Shown here piece after piece: positions 18,553-27,934 of a stretch of DNA of 64,000 bases. Location: the NCBI RefSeq assembly GCF_001746365.1, contig NZ_MJAJ01000019.1, positions 79,202 to 143,201 of the forward strand, written 5' to 3'. A model generated the notes under the pieces. It searched no databases, was not told the origin of the DNA, and worked only from the letters and a program-made list of their open reading frames with translations. The DNA is from Streptomyces sp. LUP30. GTDB taxonomy: Bacteria > Actinomycetota > Actinomycetes > Streptomycetales > Streptomycetaceae. The translations under genes were made by a program, and so were the position numbers. The first letter of the stretch is position 1; the number at the start of each line of letters is the position of its first letter.

Positions 18553-20298
18553 TCAGCTCATGCGCAGGGCCAGGAAGAAGTCCAACTTGTCCTCCAGCCG
18601 CGACAGATCACGACTCGTCAACTGCTCGATCCGCCCGACCCGGTAACGCAGCGTGTTGACGTGCAGGTGGAGACGGGAGGCACACCGGGTCCAGGAACCG
18701 TCGCAGTCGAGGAACGCCTCCAGCGTCGGGATCAGTTCGGCGCGGTGGCGTCGGTCGTAGTCGCGCAGCGGGTCCAGGAGGCGGGCGGTGAACGCCCGGC
18801 GCACGTCGTCGGGGACGAACGGAAGCAGCAGGACGTGCGAGGCCAGCTCCTGGTGTCCCGCCGCGCAGACCCGGCCGGGGCGGGCCGCGGCCACCCGGCG
18901 CGCGTGTCGTGCCTCCTCCAGCGCCCCCCGCAGTCCTTCCGCGGAGTGCACGGCCGCGCTGACGCCCAGGGTGAGCCGGCCGTCGCCGTCGAGACCGGCC
19001 GACAGCGGCTCCCGTACGGCGGCCAGCAGCGCGTCGGCGAGGACGCCGGTCTCGGCGCCGTCGTGCTCGCCGGACATCGCGGGCAGCGGGACGAGGGCGA
19101 TGGCCTCGTCACCCGTATGGGCGACGGCGATGCGATCGGACGGCTCGGGGCCGGTGGACAGGGGGTCGACCAGGATCTCTTCCAGCAGTGACTGGGCGAC
19201 CGGGCCGGCCTCCGGGCCGCCGTCCTCCCACTCCACGCGGGCCACCACGACCTGCCAGTGCGGTGCTGCCCCCAGGCCCGGCAGCAGCACCGGAGCGGCG
19301 ACCCGCAGGCGGGCCGCGATCTCCGCCGGAGCCGCGCCCGTCTGAACCAGCTCCAGCACCTCCTGCGCGAGCCGGCGGCGCACCGTGCGTGCCGCGTCCC
19401 GGCGGTCCCGTTCGACCGCGATGAGCTGGGTGACGCCCTGAAGCAGGTCGAGGCGCTCGTCCGCCCAGTCGCCGGCATCGGCCTCGACGGCCAGCAGCCA
19501 GTCCGACAGGACGCCCTCGCGCACGTCCCGCGCCCCCGGCCCGCTCGGCGCCCCCGCCGGACTCTGCGCGGTGCGCGGCGCCTGGAGGGACGAGGGGATC
19601 GGCGGGGTCTGCGGTGAGCGGCCGCTGCTGCGGATCGGGAACAGCGAGAACGTCGTCTGGCCCACGAGCACCCGGTGCGGACCGCGCCGGCCGGTGCGGA
19701 CGGCGGCCAGCTGCTCCGCCGCGAGCTTGGCGCAGACGTCGGCCGGCAGGCCCGGCCCCGCGTTCTTCGGGCCCGCGATGAGCCGGCCGGTGGGGGACAG
19801 GAGCCAGGCGCGCAGGTCCAGGTCGGAGCCGAGCAGGTCCAGGACGACGTCCGGGCCGCCGCCGGCCGGGCCCGAGGTCATCATCCGGCGGTGCCGGTCG
19901 ACCACGGCCGCGAGGTCTCCGGCGCGCTCGCCGGAGACCTGGCGGACGACGTGCTCGGTGATGGTCGCGAAGGCCACCGACTCGTGCACCGCGAACAGCG
20001 GGAGACGGTGCCGGGCACAGGCCGCGACCAGGTCCTCCGGGACGTCGCCCAGCTCCGCCTCGCCGGCTGCGAGCGCGGCCACGCCGGCCTGCACCAGGAT
20101 CCGCACGAACGGCTCGGAGTCCGCCGCGTCCCGGCGCCAGGCCAGGCCCGTCAGCACCAGCTCGCCCCCGGAGAGGTAGCGGCTGGGGTCCCGCAGGTCG
20201 GTGGTCATGACCCCGCGCACCGTGCGGTCCAGCTCGTCCTCGCCGCCGAGGAGCCCGAGGCCCAGCGCATCGGTGTCCAAAAGTGCGCGCAGCCGCAT
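18553..20298 (-). CDS. PucR-family transcriptional regulator of purine catabolism
   Basis: 581 residues. The N-terminal PucR domain (about 1-125) contains VMTTDLRDPSRYLSGGELVL and LVQAGVAALAAGEAELGDVP. The C-terminal HTH_30 domain (about 515-580) contains SWTRCASRLHLHVNTLRYRV and GRIEQLTSRDL. It is transcribed away from the xanthine dehydrogenase genes, with a 386-base gap, which fits control of purine oxidation. ATG 20298 (MRLRALLDTD) is where homologues start. The domain is complete and no damage is visible. Confidence 0.88.
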   Translation of the reverse strand: MRLRALLDTDALGLGLLGGEDELDRTVRGVMTTDLRDPSRYLSGGELVLTGLAWRRDAADSEPFVRILVQAGVAALAAGEAELGDVPEDLVAACARHRLPLFAVHESVAFATITEHVVRQVSGERAGDLAAVVDRHRRMMTSGPAGGGPDVVLDLLGSDLDLRAWLLSPTGRLIAGPKNAGPGLPADVCAKLAAEQLAAVRTGRRGPHRVLVGQTTFSLFPIRSSGRSPQTPPIPSSLQAPRTAQSPAGAPSGPGARDVREGVLSDWLLAVEADAGDWADERLDLLQGVTQLIAVERDRRDAARTVRRRLAQEVLELVQTGAAPAEIAARLRVAAPVLLPGLGAAPHWQVVVARVEWEDGGPEAGPVAQSLLEEILVDPLSTGPEPSDRIAVAHTGDEAIALVPLPAMSGEHDGAETGVLADALLAAVREPLSAGLDGDGRLTLGVSAAVHSAEGLRGALEEARHARRVAAARPGRVCAAGHQELASHVLLLPFVPDDVRRAFTARLLDPLRDYDRRHRAELIPTLEAFLDCDGSWTRCASRLHLHVNTLRYRVGRIEQLTSRDLSRLEDKLDFFLALRMS

Positions 20299-20684
20299 CT
20301 CGTCGCCGCCGTTCTCTGTCTCGAAATCTACGATGAATCTTGAAGGATGTGACGGAAAAGGGGCCGCCGCCGCTCCCACCCCGAAGCCCGGGCGGCCACG
20401 GCGGAACGTCGGAAACCGCATTCTTTGCCTGCCAGGCTGTTTCCCGCGTTTCTGCAGGAAAACGAGGAGGTTACCGAGAACCTCTGTTCATACGAATCTA
20501 CAAGATGCCCGGACGGACCAGCCAACTCCTTCATGGTTTCGGTGACTGACCCGGTCGGAGCAAGCCGCTGTGTACTGGCCTCACTCCACGTGAACAGCAC
20601 ATGAACGAGCCGGGCCCGCCGCACCCGATTCTGGCTCGATAGAGACGACTCACGAGACTCACGAGACCAAGAAGAGAGCCGGTC
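20299..20684. promoter_or_regulatory. Divergent control region of the purine cluster
   Basis: Shared promoter region between the PucR-type regulator and the xanthine dehydrogenase operon. It is locally less GC-rich than its surroundings (about 20430-20500). I could not define an operator. No gene is supported in it. Confidence 0.45.
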
Positions 20685-21575
20685 ATGGACTTCCTTCGCC
20701 CCGCCAGCTGGGAGGAGGCGCTCGCCGCGAAGGCAGAGCACCCCACCGCTGTGCCGATTGCGGGCGGCACCGACGTGATGGTCGAGATCAACTTCGACCA
20801 CCGCAGGCCCGAGTACCTGCTCGACCTCAACCGCATCGGTGACCTCTACGAGTGGGAGGTCGGCGAGGACAGCGTCCGGCTCGGGGCCTCCGTCCCGTAC
20901 TCCCGGATCATGGAGAACCTGCGCGCCGAACTGCCGGGCCTCGCCCTCGCCTCGCACACCGTGGCCTCCCCGCAGATCCGCAACCGCGGCGGCGTCGGCG
21001 GCAACCTCGGCACCGCCTCCCCGGCGGGCGACGCCCACCCCGCCCTGCTCGCCGCCGGCGCCGAGGTCGAGGCGGAATCCGTGCGCGGTTCGCGGCGGAT
21101 CCCGATCGACGCCTTCTACACCGGCGTGAAACGCAACGCACTCGCCCCCGACGAGTTGATCCGCGCCGTCCACGTCAAGAAGGCCGACGGCCCCCAGCAG
21201 TACTCCAAGGTCGGCACCCGCAACGCCATGGTCATCGCCGTCTGCGCCTTCGGCCTCGCCCTGCACCCCGAGACCCGGACCGTGCGCACCGGCATCGGCT
21301 CCGCCGCCCCCACCCCCGTCCGGGCCAGGACCGCCGAGGAGTTCCTGGACGCGGCACTCGAAGAAGACGGTTTCTGGGACAACGGAAAAATCATCACCCC
21401 CTCGGTCGCCAAGCAGTTCGCCGACCTGTGCGCCGCCGCCTGCAACCCCATCGACGACGTCCGGGGCACCGCGAGCTACCGCCGCCACGCGGTCGGCGTG
21501 ATGGCCCGCCGGACGCTCACCTGGACCTGGGAGTCGTACCGCGGCGCCCGCCGCGCCTCGAAGGGAGCCGCGTGA
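20685..21575 (+). CDS. xdhB: Xanthine dehydrogenase FAD-binding subunit
   Basis: 296-residue subunit M of a molybdenum hydroxylase, passing electrons from the iron-sulfur centres through FAD to NAD+. The FAD-binding motifs are intact: PIAGGTDVMVEIN (about 24-36) and the TVASPQIRNRGGVGGNLGTA region (about 100-120), followed by SPAGDAHPALLAAGA. It is first of a three-gene unit and overlaps the next gene by one base (TGATG). ATG 20685 has GAGAG upstream. Confidence 0.92.
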   Translation: MDFLRPASWEEALAAKAEHPTAVPIAGGTDVMVEINFDHRRPEYLLDLNRIGDLYEWEVGEDSVRLGASVPYSRIMENLRAELPGLALASHTVASPQIRNRGGVGGNLGTASPAGDAHPALLAAGAEVEAESVRGSRRIPIDAFYTGVKRNALAPDELIRAVHVKKADGPQQYSKVGTRNAMVIAVCAFGLALHPETRTVRTGIGSAAPTPVRARTAEEFLDAALEEDGFWDNGKIITPSVAKQFADLCAAACNPIDDVRGTASYRRHAVGVMARRTLTWTWESYRGARRASKGAA

Positions 21576-22180
21576 TGCGCGTCAACTTCACTGTCAACGG
21601 ACGCCCGCAGGAAGCCGACGACGTGTGGGAGGGCGAGAGCCTGCTGTACGTGCTGCGCGAACGGCTCGGGCTCCCGGGATCGAAGAACGCCTGCGAGCAG
21701 GGCGAGTGCGGCTCGTGCACCGTCCGGCTGGACGGCGTCCCGGTGTGCTCGTGTCTGGTCGCCGCGGGCCAGGTGGAGGGCCGTGACGTCGTCACCGTCG
21801 AAGGACTCGCCGAGCACGCCCGGCAACGCGCCGAGCGCGACCGTTGCGAGACCGCTTCCTGCGGCGGTCAGGCCACCGACCCGGGGACCTCCCTCGACGA
21901 GGCTCGGGCGTGGCAGGCCAAGGGCTCCGACTCCCAGGCCGGCGAGGGCGGCGAACTCGCCCCGATCCAGCAGGCCTTCATCGACGCCGGCGCCGTCCAG
22001 TGCGGCTTCTGCACCCCGGGCCTCCTGGTCGCCGCCGACGAGATGCTCGAACACAACCCGAACCCGACCGACGCGGACATCCGCGAGGCGCTCTCGGGCA
22101 ATCTGTGCCGCTGTACCGGTTACGAAAAAATCATGGACGCGGTCCGCCTGGCGGCCGCCCGACAGGGAGAGGCGGTCTGA
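21575..22180 (+). CDS. Xanthine dehydrogenase [2Fe-2S] subunit
   Basis: 201 residues with two iron-sulfur domains. The plant-ferredoxin-type site is NACEQGECGSCTVRLDG (Cys about 41, 46, 49) with a fourth Cys at VPVCSC. The second, helical site is GAVQCGFCTPG (about 149) and LCRCTGY (about 182). Between them is an inserted stretch of about 45 residues (about 90-135) that includes two extra Cys and is absent from most homologues. The start overlaps the upstream stop, and the next gene begins two bases after the stop, so the three are tightly coupled. Confidence 0.9.
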   Translation: MRVNFTVNGRPQEADDVWEGESLLYVLRERLGLPGSKNACEQGECGSCTVRLDGVPVCSCLVAAGQVEGRDVVTVEGLAEHARQRAERDRCETASCGGQATDPGTSLDEARAWQAKGSDSQAGEGGELAPIQQAFIDAGAVQCGFCTPGLLVAADEMLEHNPNPTDADIREALSGNLCRCTGYEKIMDAVRLAAARQGEAV

Positions 22181-22182
22181 CG

Positions 22183-24615
22183 ATGCCTTCCTCCCCCACT
22201 CCCGGCTTCGCCCGAGCGGGCGGCGCCAACACCAGCGCCCCTCTCGGCACCCCCGTCAAGGTCACCCAGGGCTCCCGGACCAGGGGCGGCGTCGGCGAGT
22301 CCACGCTGCGCCCGGACGGCACCCTCAAGGTCACCGGCGAGTTCGCGTACTCGTCCGACCTGTGGCACGAGGACATGCTCTGGGGCCAGATCCTGCGCTC
22401 CACGGTCGCGCACGCCGAGATCGTCTCCCTCGACACCTCCGAGGCGCTGGCCACCCCGGGCGTCTACGCCGTCATGACGTACGACGACCTGCCGACCGAC
22501 GTGAAGAACTACGGTCTGGAGATCCAGGACACCCCCGTCCTGGCGCACGGCAAGGTGCGCCACCACGGAGAGCCGGTCGCGATCGTCGCCGCCGACCACC
22601 CCGAGACCGCCCGCCGCGCCGCCGCCAAGATCAAGGTGGAGTACCGCGAACTGCCCGTCATCACCGACGAGGCCTCCGCGACCGCCCCGGACGCCATCCT
22701 GATCCACGAGAAACGCGACGACCACCACATCGGCCACGTCCCGCATCCCAACATCGTCCACCGCCAGCCGATCGTGCGCGGCGACGCCGACGCGGCCGCC
22801 GGGCGGGCCGACGTCGTCGTCAGGGGCGAGTACACCTTCGGCATGCAGGACCAGGCCTTCCTCGGCCCCGAGTCCGGCCTCGCTGTGCCCGAGGAGGACG
22901 GCGGCGTCCACCTCTACATCGCCACCCAGTGGCTCCACTCCGACCTCCGCCAGATCGCCCCCGTTCTCGGCCTGCCCGAGAGCAAGGTGCGCATGACGCT
23001 GGCCGGCGTCGGCGGCGCGTTCGGCGGCCGCGAGGACCTGTCGATGCAGATCCACGCCTGTCTGCTGGCCCTGCGCACCGGAAAACCCGTCAAAATCGTT
23101 TACAACCGCTTCGAATCCTTCTTCGGCCATGTGCACCGCCACCCGGCCAAGCTGTACTACGAGCACGGCGCCACCCGCGACGGCAAGCTGACCCACGTCA
23201 AGTGCCGCATCGTCCTCGACGGCGGCGCCTACGCCTCCGCGTCGCCCGCCGTGGTCGGCAACGCCTCCTCGCTCGGCATCGGCCCCTACGTCGTCGACGA
23301 CGTGGACATCGAGGCCATCGCCCTCTACACCAACAACCCGCCCTGCGGCGCGATGCGCGGCTTCGGCGCGGTCCAGGCGTGCTTCGCCTACGAGGCGCAG
23401 ATGGACAAGGTGGCGAAGGAACTCGGCCTGGATCCGGTGGACTTCCGGCAGCGCAACGCGATGGAACAGGGAGCCCTCCTGCCGACCGGGCAGACGGTCG
23501 ACTCCCCGGCGCCGGTCGCCGAACTCCTGCGCCGCGTCAAGGCGATGCCGCTGCCGCCGGAGCGCCAGTGGGAGAGCAGCGAGGGCGCGGACGTACGGCA
23601 GCTGCCCGGCGGTCTGTCCAACACCACGCACGGCGAGGGCGTCGTGCGGGGAGTCGGTTACGCGGTCGGCATCAAGAACGTCGGATTCTCCGAGGGGTTC
23701 GACGACTACTCGACCGCCAAGGTCCGCATGGAGGTCGTCGCCGGCGAGCCCGTAGCGACCGTCCACACGGCCATGGCGGAGGTCGGCCAGGGCGGAGTCA
23801 CCGTCCACGCGCAGATCGCCCGCACCGAGTTGGGCGTCGCGCAGGTGACCATCCACCCGGCCAACACGGAGGTGGGCAGCGCCGGTTCGACCTCGGCCTC
23901 CCGGCAGACGTACGTCACCGGCGGCGCGGTCAAGAACTCCTGCGAGCTGGTGCGGGAGAAGGTCCTGGAGGTCGGCCGCCGCAGGTTCGGCGCCCAGCAC
24001 CCGGCCTGGGCCACCGCCGAACTGCTCCTGGAAGGCGGCAAGGTCGTCACCGACGGCGGCGAGGTGCTCGCCGACCTCGTCGACGTGCTCGGCGACGAAG
24101 CCGTCGAGGTCGAGGCGCAGTGGCGGCACCGGCCGACCGAGCCCTTCGATCTGCGCACCGGTCAGGGCAACGGCCATGTCCAGTACTCCTTCGCCGCGCA
24201 CCGCGCGGTCGTCGAGGTCGACACCGAACTGGGACTGGTGAAGGTCATCGAGCTGGCCTGCGCACAGGACGTCGGAAAGGCGCTGAATCCGCTTTCCGTG
24301 ATCGGTCAGATCCAGGGCGGCACGACCCAGGGTCTGGGCGTGGCCGTCATGGAGGAGATCATCGTCGACCCGAAGACGGCGAAGGTCAGGAACCCCTCCT
24401 TCACGGACTACCTGATCCCCACGATCCTCGACACGCCGACCATCCCGGTCGACGTGCTCGAACTCGCCGACGACCACGCCCCCTACGGGCTCCGTGGCGT
24501 CGGCGAGGCCCCCACCCTGTCGTCCACTCCGGCCGTCCTGGCGGCGATCCGGAACGCGACCGGGCTGGAGCTCGACCGCACACCCGTACGTCCGGAGCAC
24601 CTCACCGGAACGTGA
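22183..24615 (+). CDS. xdhA: Xanthine dehydrogenase molybdopterin-binding subunit
   Basis: 810-residue catalytic subunit that hydroxylates hypoxanthine/xanthine to urate. It has the N-terminal aldehyde-oxidase hammerhead domain (KVTGEFAYSSDLWHEDMLWG), the molybdenum-cofactor motifs GGAFGGRED and MRGFGAVQACFA, and the active-site Glu segment LRGVGEAPTLSS near the C-terminus. The first 40 residues are a Thr/Gly/Ser-rich extension. Spacing to the [2Fe-2S] gene is two bases. Cofactor sulfuration would be supplied by the XdhC encoded downstream. Confidence 0.92.
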   Translation: MPSSPTPGFARAGGANTSAPLGTPVKVTQGSRTRGGVGESTLRPDGTLKVTGEFAYSSDLWHEDMLWGQILRSTVAHAEIVSLDTSEALATPGVYAVMTYDDLPTDVKNYGLEIQDTPVLAHGKVRHHGEPVAIVAADHPETARRAAAKIKVEYRELPVITDEASATAPDAILIHEKRDDHHIGHVPHPNIVHRQPIVRGDADAAAGRADVVVRGEYTFGMQDQAFLGPESGLAVPEEDGGVHLYIATQWLHSDLRQIAPVLGLPESKVRMTLAGVGGAFGGREDLSMQIHACLLALRTGKPVKIVYNRFESFFGHVHRHPAKLYYEHGATRDGKLTHVKCRIVLDGGAYASASPAVVGNASSLGIGPYVVDDVDIEAIALYTNNPPCGAMRGFGAVQACFAYEAQMDKVAKELGLDPVDFRQRNAMEQGALLPTGQTVDSPAPVAELLRRVKAMPLPPERQWESSEGADVRQLPGGLSNTTHGEGVVRGVGYAVGIKNVGFSEGFDDYSTAKVRMEVVAGEPVATVHTAMAEVGQGGVTVHAQIARTELGVAQVTIHPANTEVGSAGSTSASRQTYVTGGAVKNSCELVREKVLEVGRRRFGAQHPAWATAELLLEGGKVVTDGGEVLADLVDVLGDEAVEVEAQWRHRPTEPFDLRTGQGNGHVQYSFAAHRAVVEVDTELGLVKVIELACAQDVGKALNPLSVIGQIQGGTTQGLGVAVMEEIIVDPKTAKVRNPSFTDYLIPTILDTPTIPVDVLELADDHAPYGLRGVGEAPTLSSTPAVLAAIRNATGLELDRTPVRPEHLTGT

Positions 24616-24769
24616 CCCCTCCCGGAGTCACGACCAGCAGTTCCCCGGGGGCCTCCGCCCCCGGGCCCCCTTGTTCGTCTCGGGCCGTCCCCCGGGTCGT
24701 CCATTCCCAAATCCCGCACCCGGCCGCAGACGCCACGCGGGTGTCCCTATGAACCTTGGGAGATGGCCC

Positions 24770-26227
24770 ATGACCCAGCAGTCACTGGAGCCGAGGACCA
24801 CAGCCGACGACGCGGGCGAAGGCTCCCGCGTCCCGGCCGGACGGTCCTGGCTCGACAGGTACTTCCACATATCCGGGCGGGGCTCCACGGTCGCCCGCGA
24901 AGTGCGCGGCGGCGTCACCACCTTCATGGCGATGGCGTACATCCTGCTGCTCAACCCTCTGATCCTGTCCGGCAAGGACGCGGCCGGAGACACCCTCGGC
25001 CAGAAGGCCCTGATCACCGCGACCGCTTTCGCAGCCGCTTTCACCACGTTGCTGATGGGCTTCTTCGGCAAGGTGCCTCTCGCGCTCGCCGCCGGCCTGT
25101 CCGTCTCCGGGGTGCTGTCCTCCCAGGTCGCTCCCCAGATGACCTGGCCGCAGGCGATGGGCATGTGCGTGATGTACGGCGTCGTCATCATGCTGCTGGT
25201 CGTCACCGGCCTGCGCGAGATGATCATGAACGCGATCCCGCTCGCCCTCAAGCACGGCATCACCATGGGCATCGGCCTGTTCATCGCGCTCATCGGTTTC
25301 TACAAGTCCGGCTTCGTGCACCAGGGCAAGGCGACCCCGGTCACCCTCGGCCCGGCGGGCGAACTCGCGGGCTGGCCCGTGCTGTTGTTCGCCGGCACCC
25401 TGCTGCTGATCTTCATGCTCCAGGCCCGGAACGTCCCCGGCGCCATCCTCATCGGCATCGTCGGCGGCACGGTCGTCGCGGCGGTCCTCAACGCGGCCGG
25501 CGTCGTCGGCCCCGGGCAGTGGGCGGGCGGCGCCCCCGAACTGCACGGCAGCGCCGTCTCGATGCCCGACTTCTCGCTCTTCGGGGACGTGCGGTTCGGC
25601 GGCTGGGGCGAGGTCGGCGCGATGACCGTCGGCATGATCGTCTTCACCCTCGTCCTCGCCGGGTTCTTCGACGCGATGGCCACCATCATCGGCGTCGGCA
25701 CCGAGGCGGGGCTCGCCGACGACAAGGGCCGCATGCCGGGCCTGTCCAAGGCGCTGTTCATCGACGGCGCCGGCGGAGCCATCGGCGGCCTGGCGGGCGG
25801 CTCGGGCCAGACCGTGTTCATCGAATCGGCGACCGGAGTGGGCGAAGGAGCGCGCACCGGCCTCGCCTCGGTCGTCACCGGGACCTTCTTCGCGGCCTGC
25901 CTGTTCTTCACGCCGCTCACCGCGATCGTCCCGCAGGAGGTCGCCTCGGCCGCCCTGGTCGTCATCGGCGCGATGATGCTGATGAACGCCCGGCACGTCG
26001 ACTGGGCCGATCGGGCAACCGCTGTCCCGGTGTTTCTGACGGTCGTCCTGATGCCGTTCACCTACACCATCACCACCGGTGTCGCCGCGGGCGTCATCTC
26101 CTACGTCGCCATCAAGGCGGCGCAGGGCAGGGCGCGGGAGATCGGCGCCTTCATGTGGGGCCTGACGGTGATCTTCCTCGTCTACTTCTGCCTCCACCCC
26201 ATCGAGGGCTGGCTGGGCGTGCACTAG
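24770..26227 (+). CDS. NCS2 purine permease, AzgA type
   Basis: 485-residue inner-membrane transporter with about 12-14 helices. VRGGVTTFMAMAYILLLNPL is the signature of the AzgA/PbuG branch that takes up hypoxanthine, guanine and adenine with protons. Further family motifs are the GFFDAMATIIG helix and EGARTGLASVVTG. ATG 24770 has GGGAG seven bases upstream; ATG 24749 is poorer. The position between xdhA and xdhC matches a role in feeding purines to xanthine dehydrogenase. Confidence 0.9.
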   Translation: MTQQSLEPRTTADDAGEGSRVPAGRSWLDRYFHISGRGSTVAREVRGGVTTFMAMAYILLLNPLILSGKDAAGDTLGQKALITATAFAAAFTTLLMGFFGKVPLALAAGLSVSGVLSSQVAPQMTWPQAMGMCVMYGVVIMLLVVTGLREMIMNAIPLALKHGITMGIGLFIALIGFYKSGFVHQGKATPVTLGPAGELAGWPVLLFAGTLLLIFMLQARNVPGAILIGIVGGTVVAAVLNAAGVVGPGQWAGGAPELHGSAVSMPDFSLFGDVRFGGWGEVGAMTVGMIVFTLVLAGFFDAMATIIGVGTEAGLADDKGRMPGLSKALFIDGAGGAIGGLAGGSGQTVFIESATGVGEGARTGLASVVTGTFFAACLFFTPLTAIVPQEVASAALVVIGAMMLMNARHVDWADRATAVPVFLTVVLMPFTYTITTGVAAGVISYVAIKAAQGRAREIGAFMWGLTVIFLVYFCLHPIEGWLGVH

Positions 26228-26284
26228 CCGCACCGCTCGACGGGCACCCGTCCTCCACCGGACCGCGATCAAGGAGACCGAGAC

Positions 26285-27934
26285 ATGCTGGACATCGCCG
26301 AGGAGCTCGACCGGTGGGTCGGACAGGGCCGTGACTTCGCCGTCGCCACGGTCGTGGCCGTCGGCGGCAGCGCGCCCCGCCGGCCGGGCGCCGCCCTCGC
26401 GGTGGACACCGACGGCACGGCGATCGGCTCGGTCTCGGGCGGCTGTGTGGAGGGCGCGGTCTACGAGCTGTGCCGACAGGCGCTGGAGGACGGCGAGCCC
26501 GTCCTGGAGCGTTTCGGCTACAGCGACGACGACGCCTTCGCCGTCGGCCTCACCTGCGGCGGGATCATCGACATCCTCGTCACACCGGTGCGGACCGGCG
26601 ACCCGGTCCGCCCGGTGGTCGCGGCCGCCCTCAAGGCCGCCGCGACCGGCGCGGCGGCCGCCCTGGCGCGCGTGGTGAGCGGCCCGCCCGGCCTCGTGGG
26701 CCGCGCGCTGCTCGTCCGTTCGGACCGCGCTCCCGACAGCGGTTCCCTCGACAGCCGGTCTTTCGAAAACGGTTCCACGGAGGGCGGGCGTTTCGAAAGC
26801 GGTTCCGGAGGAGGTAGCGGGCGTTTCGAGAAAGGTTCGGGAGGGGGAAACAGTTTCGAGAGCGGTTTCCGCGACGGGCCTGCGCATAAGGGCGGTTCGG
26901 GAGGGGGAGACGGTTTCGAGAGCGGTTTCCGCGACGGGCCTGCGCACAGGGGCGCCTCCACGGATGGCCGCCGTTTCGAGAGCGGTTTCCCGGACCGGCA
27001 CGCGCACGAGAGCGGTCCCGGAGAGGGCGGCGGTTTCGAGAGCGGTTTCCGTGAGGGTCTCGTTCCCGAGGGCCGTTCCGGAGAGGCAGGTCGTTTCGAG
27101 AGCGGTTTCCGCGACGGACGCGTTCATGAAAGCGGCGGCGCAGGGGACGGCCCGTTCGAGAACGGTTACCGTGACGGCCGCTCGCCCGACGCCCGTCCCC
27201 GCGGCCGCGGTTCTTGCGAGACCGGTTTCTACCAAGGCGGCTTCGGCGCCCACCCCGAGCTGGACCGTACGGTCGCGGCCGAGGCGCGGGCGTTTCTCGA
27301 CGCCGGTCGCACCGGCACGCTGGAGATCGGCGAGCGGGGCTCACGCTGTGGCGCTCCGATCACCGTCCTGGTGGAGTCGTCCGTCCCCGCGCCGCGGATG
27401 ATCGTGTTCGGGGCGATCGACTTCGCGGCGGCGCTGGTGCGGGTCGGCAAGTTCCTGAACTACCACGTGACGGTGTGCGACGCGCGCCCCGTCTTCGCCA
27501 CCGCGGCCCGTTTCCCCGAGGCCGACGAGATCGTCGTCGAGTGGCCGCACGAGTACCTGGAGCACACGCGGGTGGACGCGCGGACCGTCCTGTGCGTCCT
27601 CACCCACGACGCGAAGTTCGACGTCCCGCTGCTGCAGCGGGCGTTGCGTCTGCCGGTCGCCTACGTCGGCGCGATGGGGTCGCGCCGCACCCACCTCGAC
27701 CGCAACCGTCGCCTGCGTGAAGTGGGCGTCACCGAGCTGGAGTTGGCGCGACTGCGGTCACCCATCGGTCTCGATCTGGGTGCGCGTACGCCGGAGGAGA
27801 CGGCGCTGTCGATCGCGGCGGAGATCGTCGCCGAGCGGCGTGGCGGCAGCGGAGTGTCGCTCACGGGCGCGCACACGCCGATCCATCACGACGTGGCGTC
27901 CTCGTCGGCTGGGCGGATCGGCTCGGTCGCCTGA
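26285..27934 (+). CDS. xdhC: XdhC/CoxI-family molybdenum-cofactor sulfuration factor with tandem-repeat insertion
   Basis: 549 residues; relatives are usually about 370-390. The N-terminal XdhC_CoxI domain is intact (residues about 1-140: VAVGGSAPRRPGAALAVD, SVSGGCVEGAVYELC, LTCGGIIDILV), and so is the C-terminal Rossmann domain (about 325-530: MIVFGAIDFAAALVRVGKFL, VAYVGAMGSRRTH). Between them about 170 residues are a Gly/Ser/Arg/Asp-rich repeat whose core is FESGFRDG. XdhC binds and inserts sulfurated Moco into xanthine dehydrogenase. AAGGAG lies seven bases before the ATG. The 3' end overlaps the convergent LanC-like gene by 49 bases. Confidence 0.92.
   Translation: MLDIAEELDRWVGQGRDFAVATVVAVGGSAPRRPGAALAVDTDGTAIGSVSGGCVEGAVYELCRQALEDGEPVLERFGYSDDDAFAVGLTCGGIIDILVTPVRTGDPVRPVVAAALKAAATGAAAALARVVSGPPGLVGRALLVRSDRAPDSGSLDSRSFENGSTEGGRFESGSGGGSGRFEKGSGGGNSFESGFRDGPAHKGGSGGGDGFESGFRDGPAHRGASTDGRRFESGFPDRHAHESGPGEGGGFESGFREGLVPEGRSGEAGRFESGFRDGRVHESGGAGDGPFENGYRDGRSPDARPRGRGSCETGFYQGGFGAHPELDRTVAAEARAFLDAGRTGTLEIGERGSRCGAPITVLVESSVPAPRMIVFGAIDFAAALVRVGKFLNYHVTVCDARPVFATAARFPEADEIVVEWPHEYLEHTRVDARTVLCVLTHDAKFDVPLLQRALRLPVAYVGAMGSRRTHLDRNRRLREVGVTELELARLRSPIGLDLGARTPEETALSIAAEIVAERRGGSGVSLTGAHTPIHHDVASSSAGRIGSVA
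26761..27240. repeat. Coding tandem repeat in xdhC, 30/33-bp then exact 60-bp period
   Basis: The core tttcgaga/tttcgaaa recurs at 26761, 26791, 26824 and 26854 (spacing 30, 33, 30). It then recurs every 60 bases exactly: 26914, 26974, 27034, 27094, 27154 (first base changed), with a weaker copy at 27214. Each long unit encodes 20 residues around F-E-S-G-F-R-D-G. Several copies share more than 30 identical bases, which indicates recent amplification. Confidence 0.95.

Noticed and set aside
22120..24600. 826-codon open frame antisense to xdhA
   Set aside because: Antisense shadow produced by GC-rich codons; the plus strand carries a clear molybdenum hydroxylase.
26761..27240. Possible CRISPR array in the 60-bp repeats
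   Set aside because: Repeats are in frame inside a protein gene, have no unique spacers of constant form, and no cas genes are near.
24782..27253. 823-codon minus-strand frame antisense to the purine permease and xdhC
   Set aside because: Shadow frame; both plus-strand genes are convincing and no domain is visible on the minus strand.
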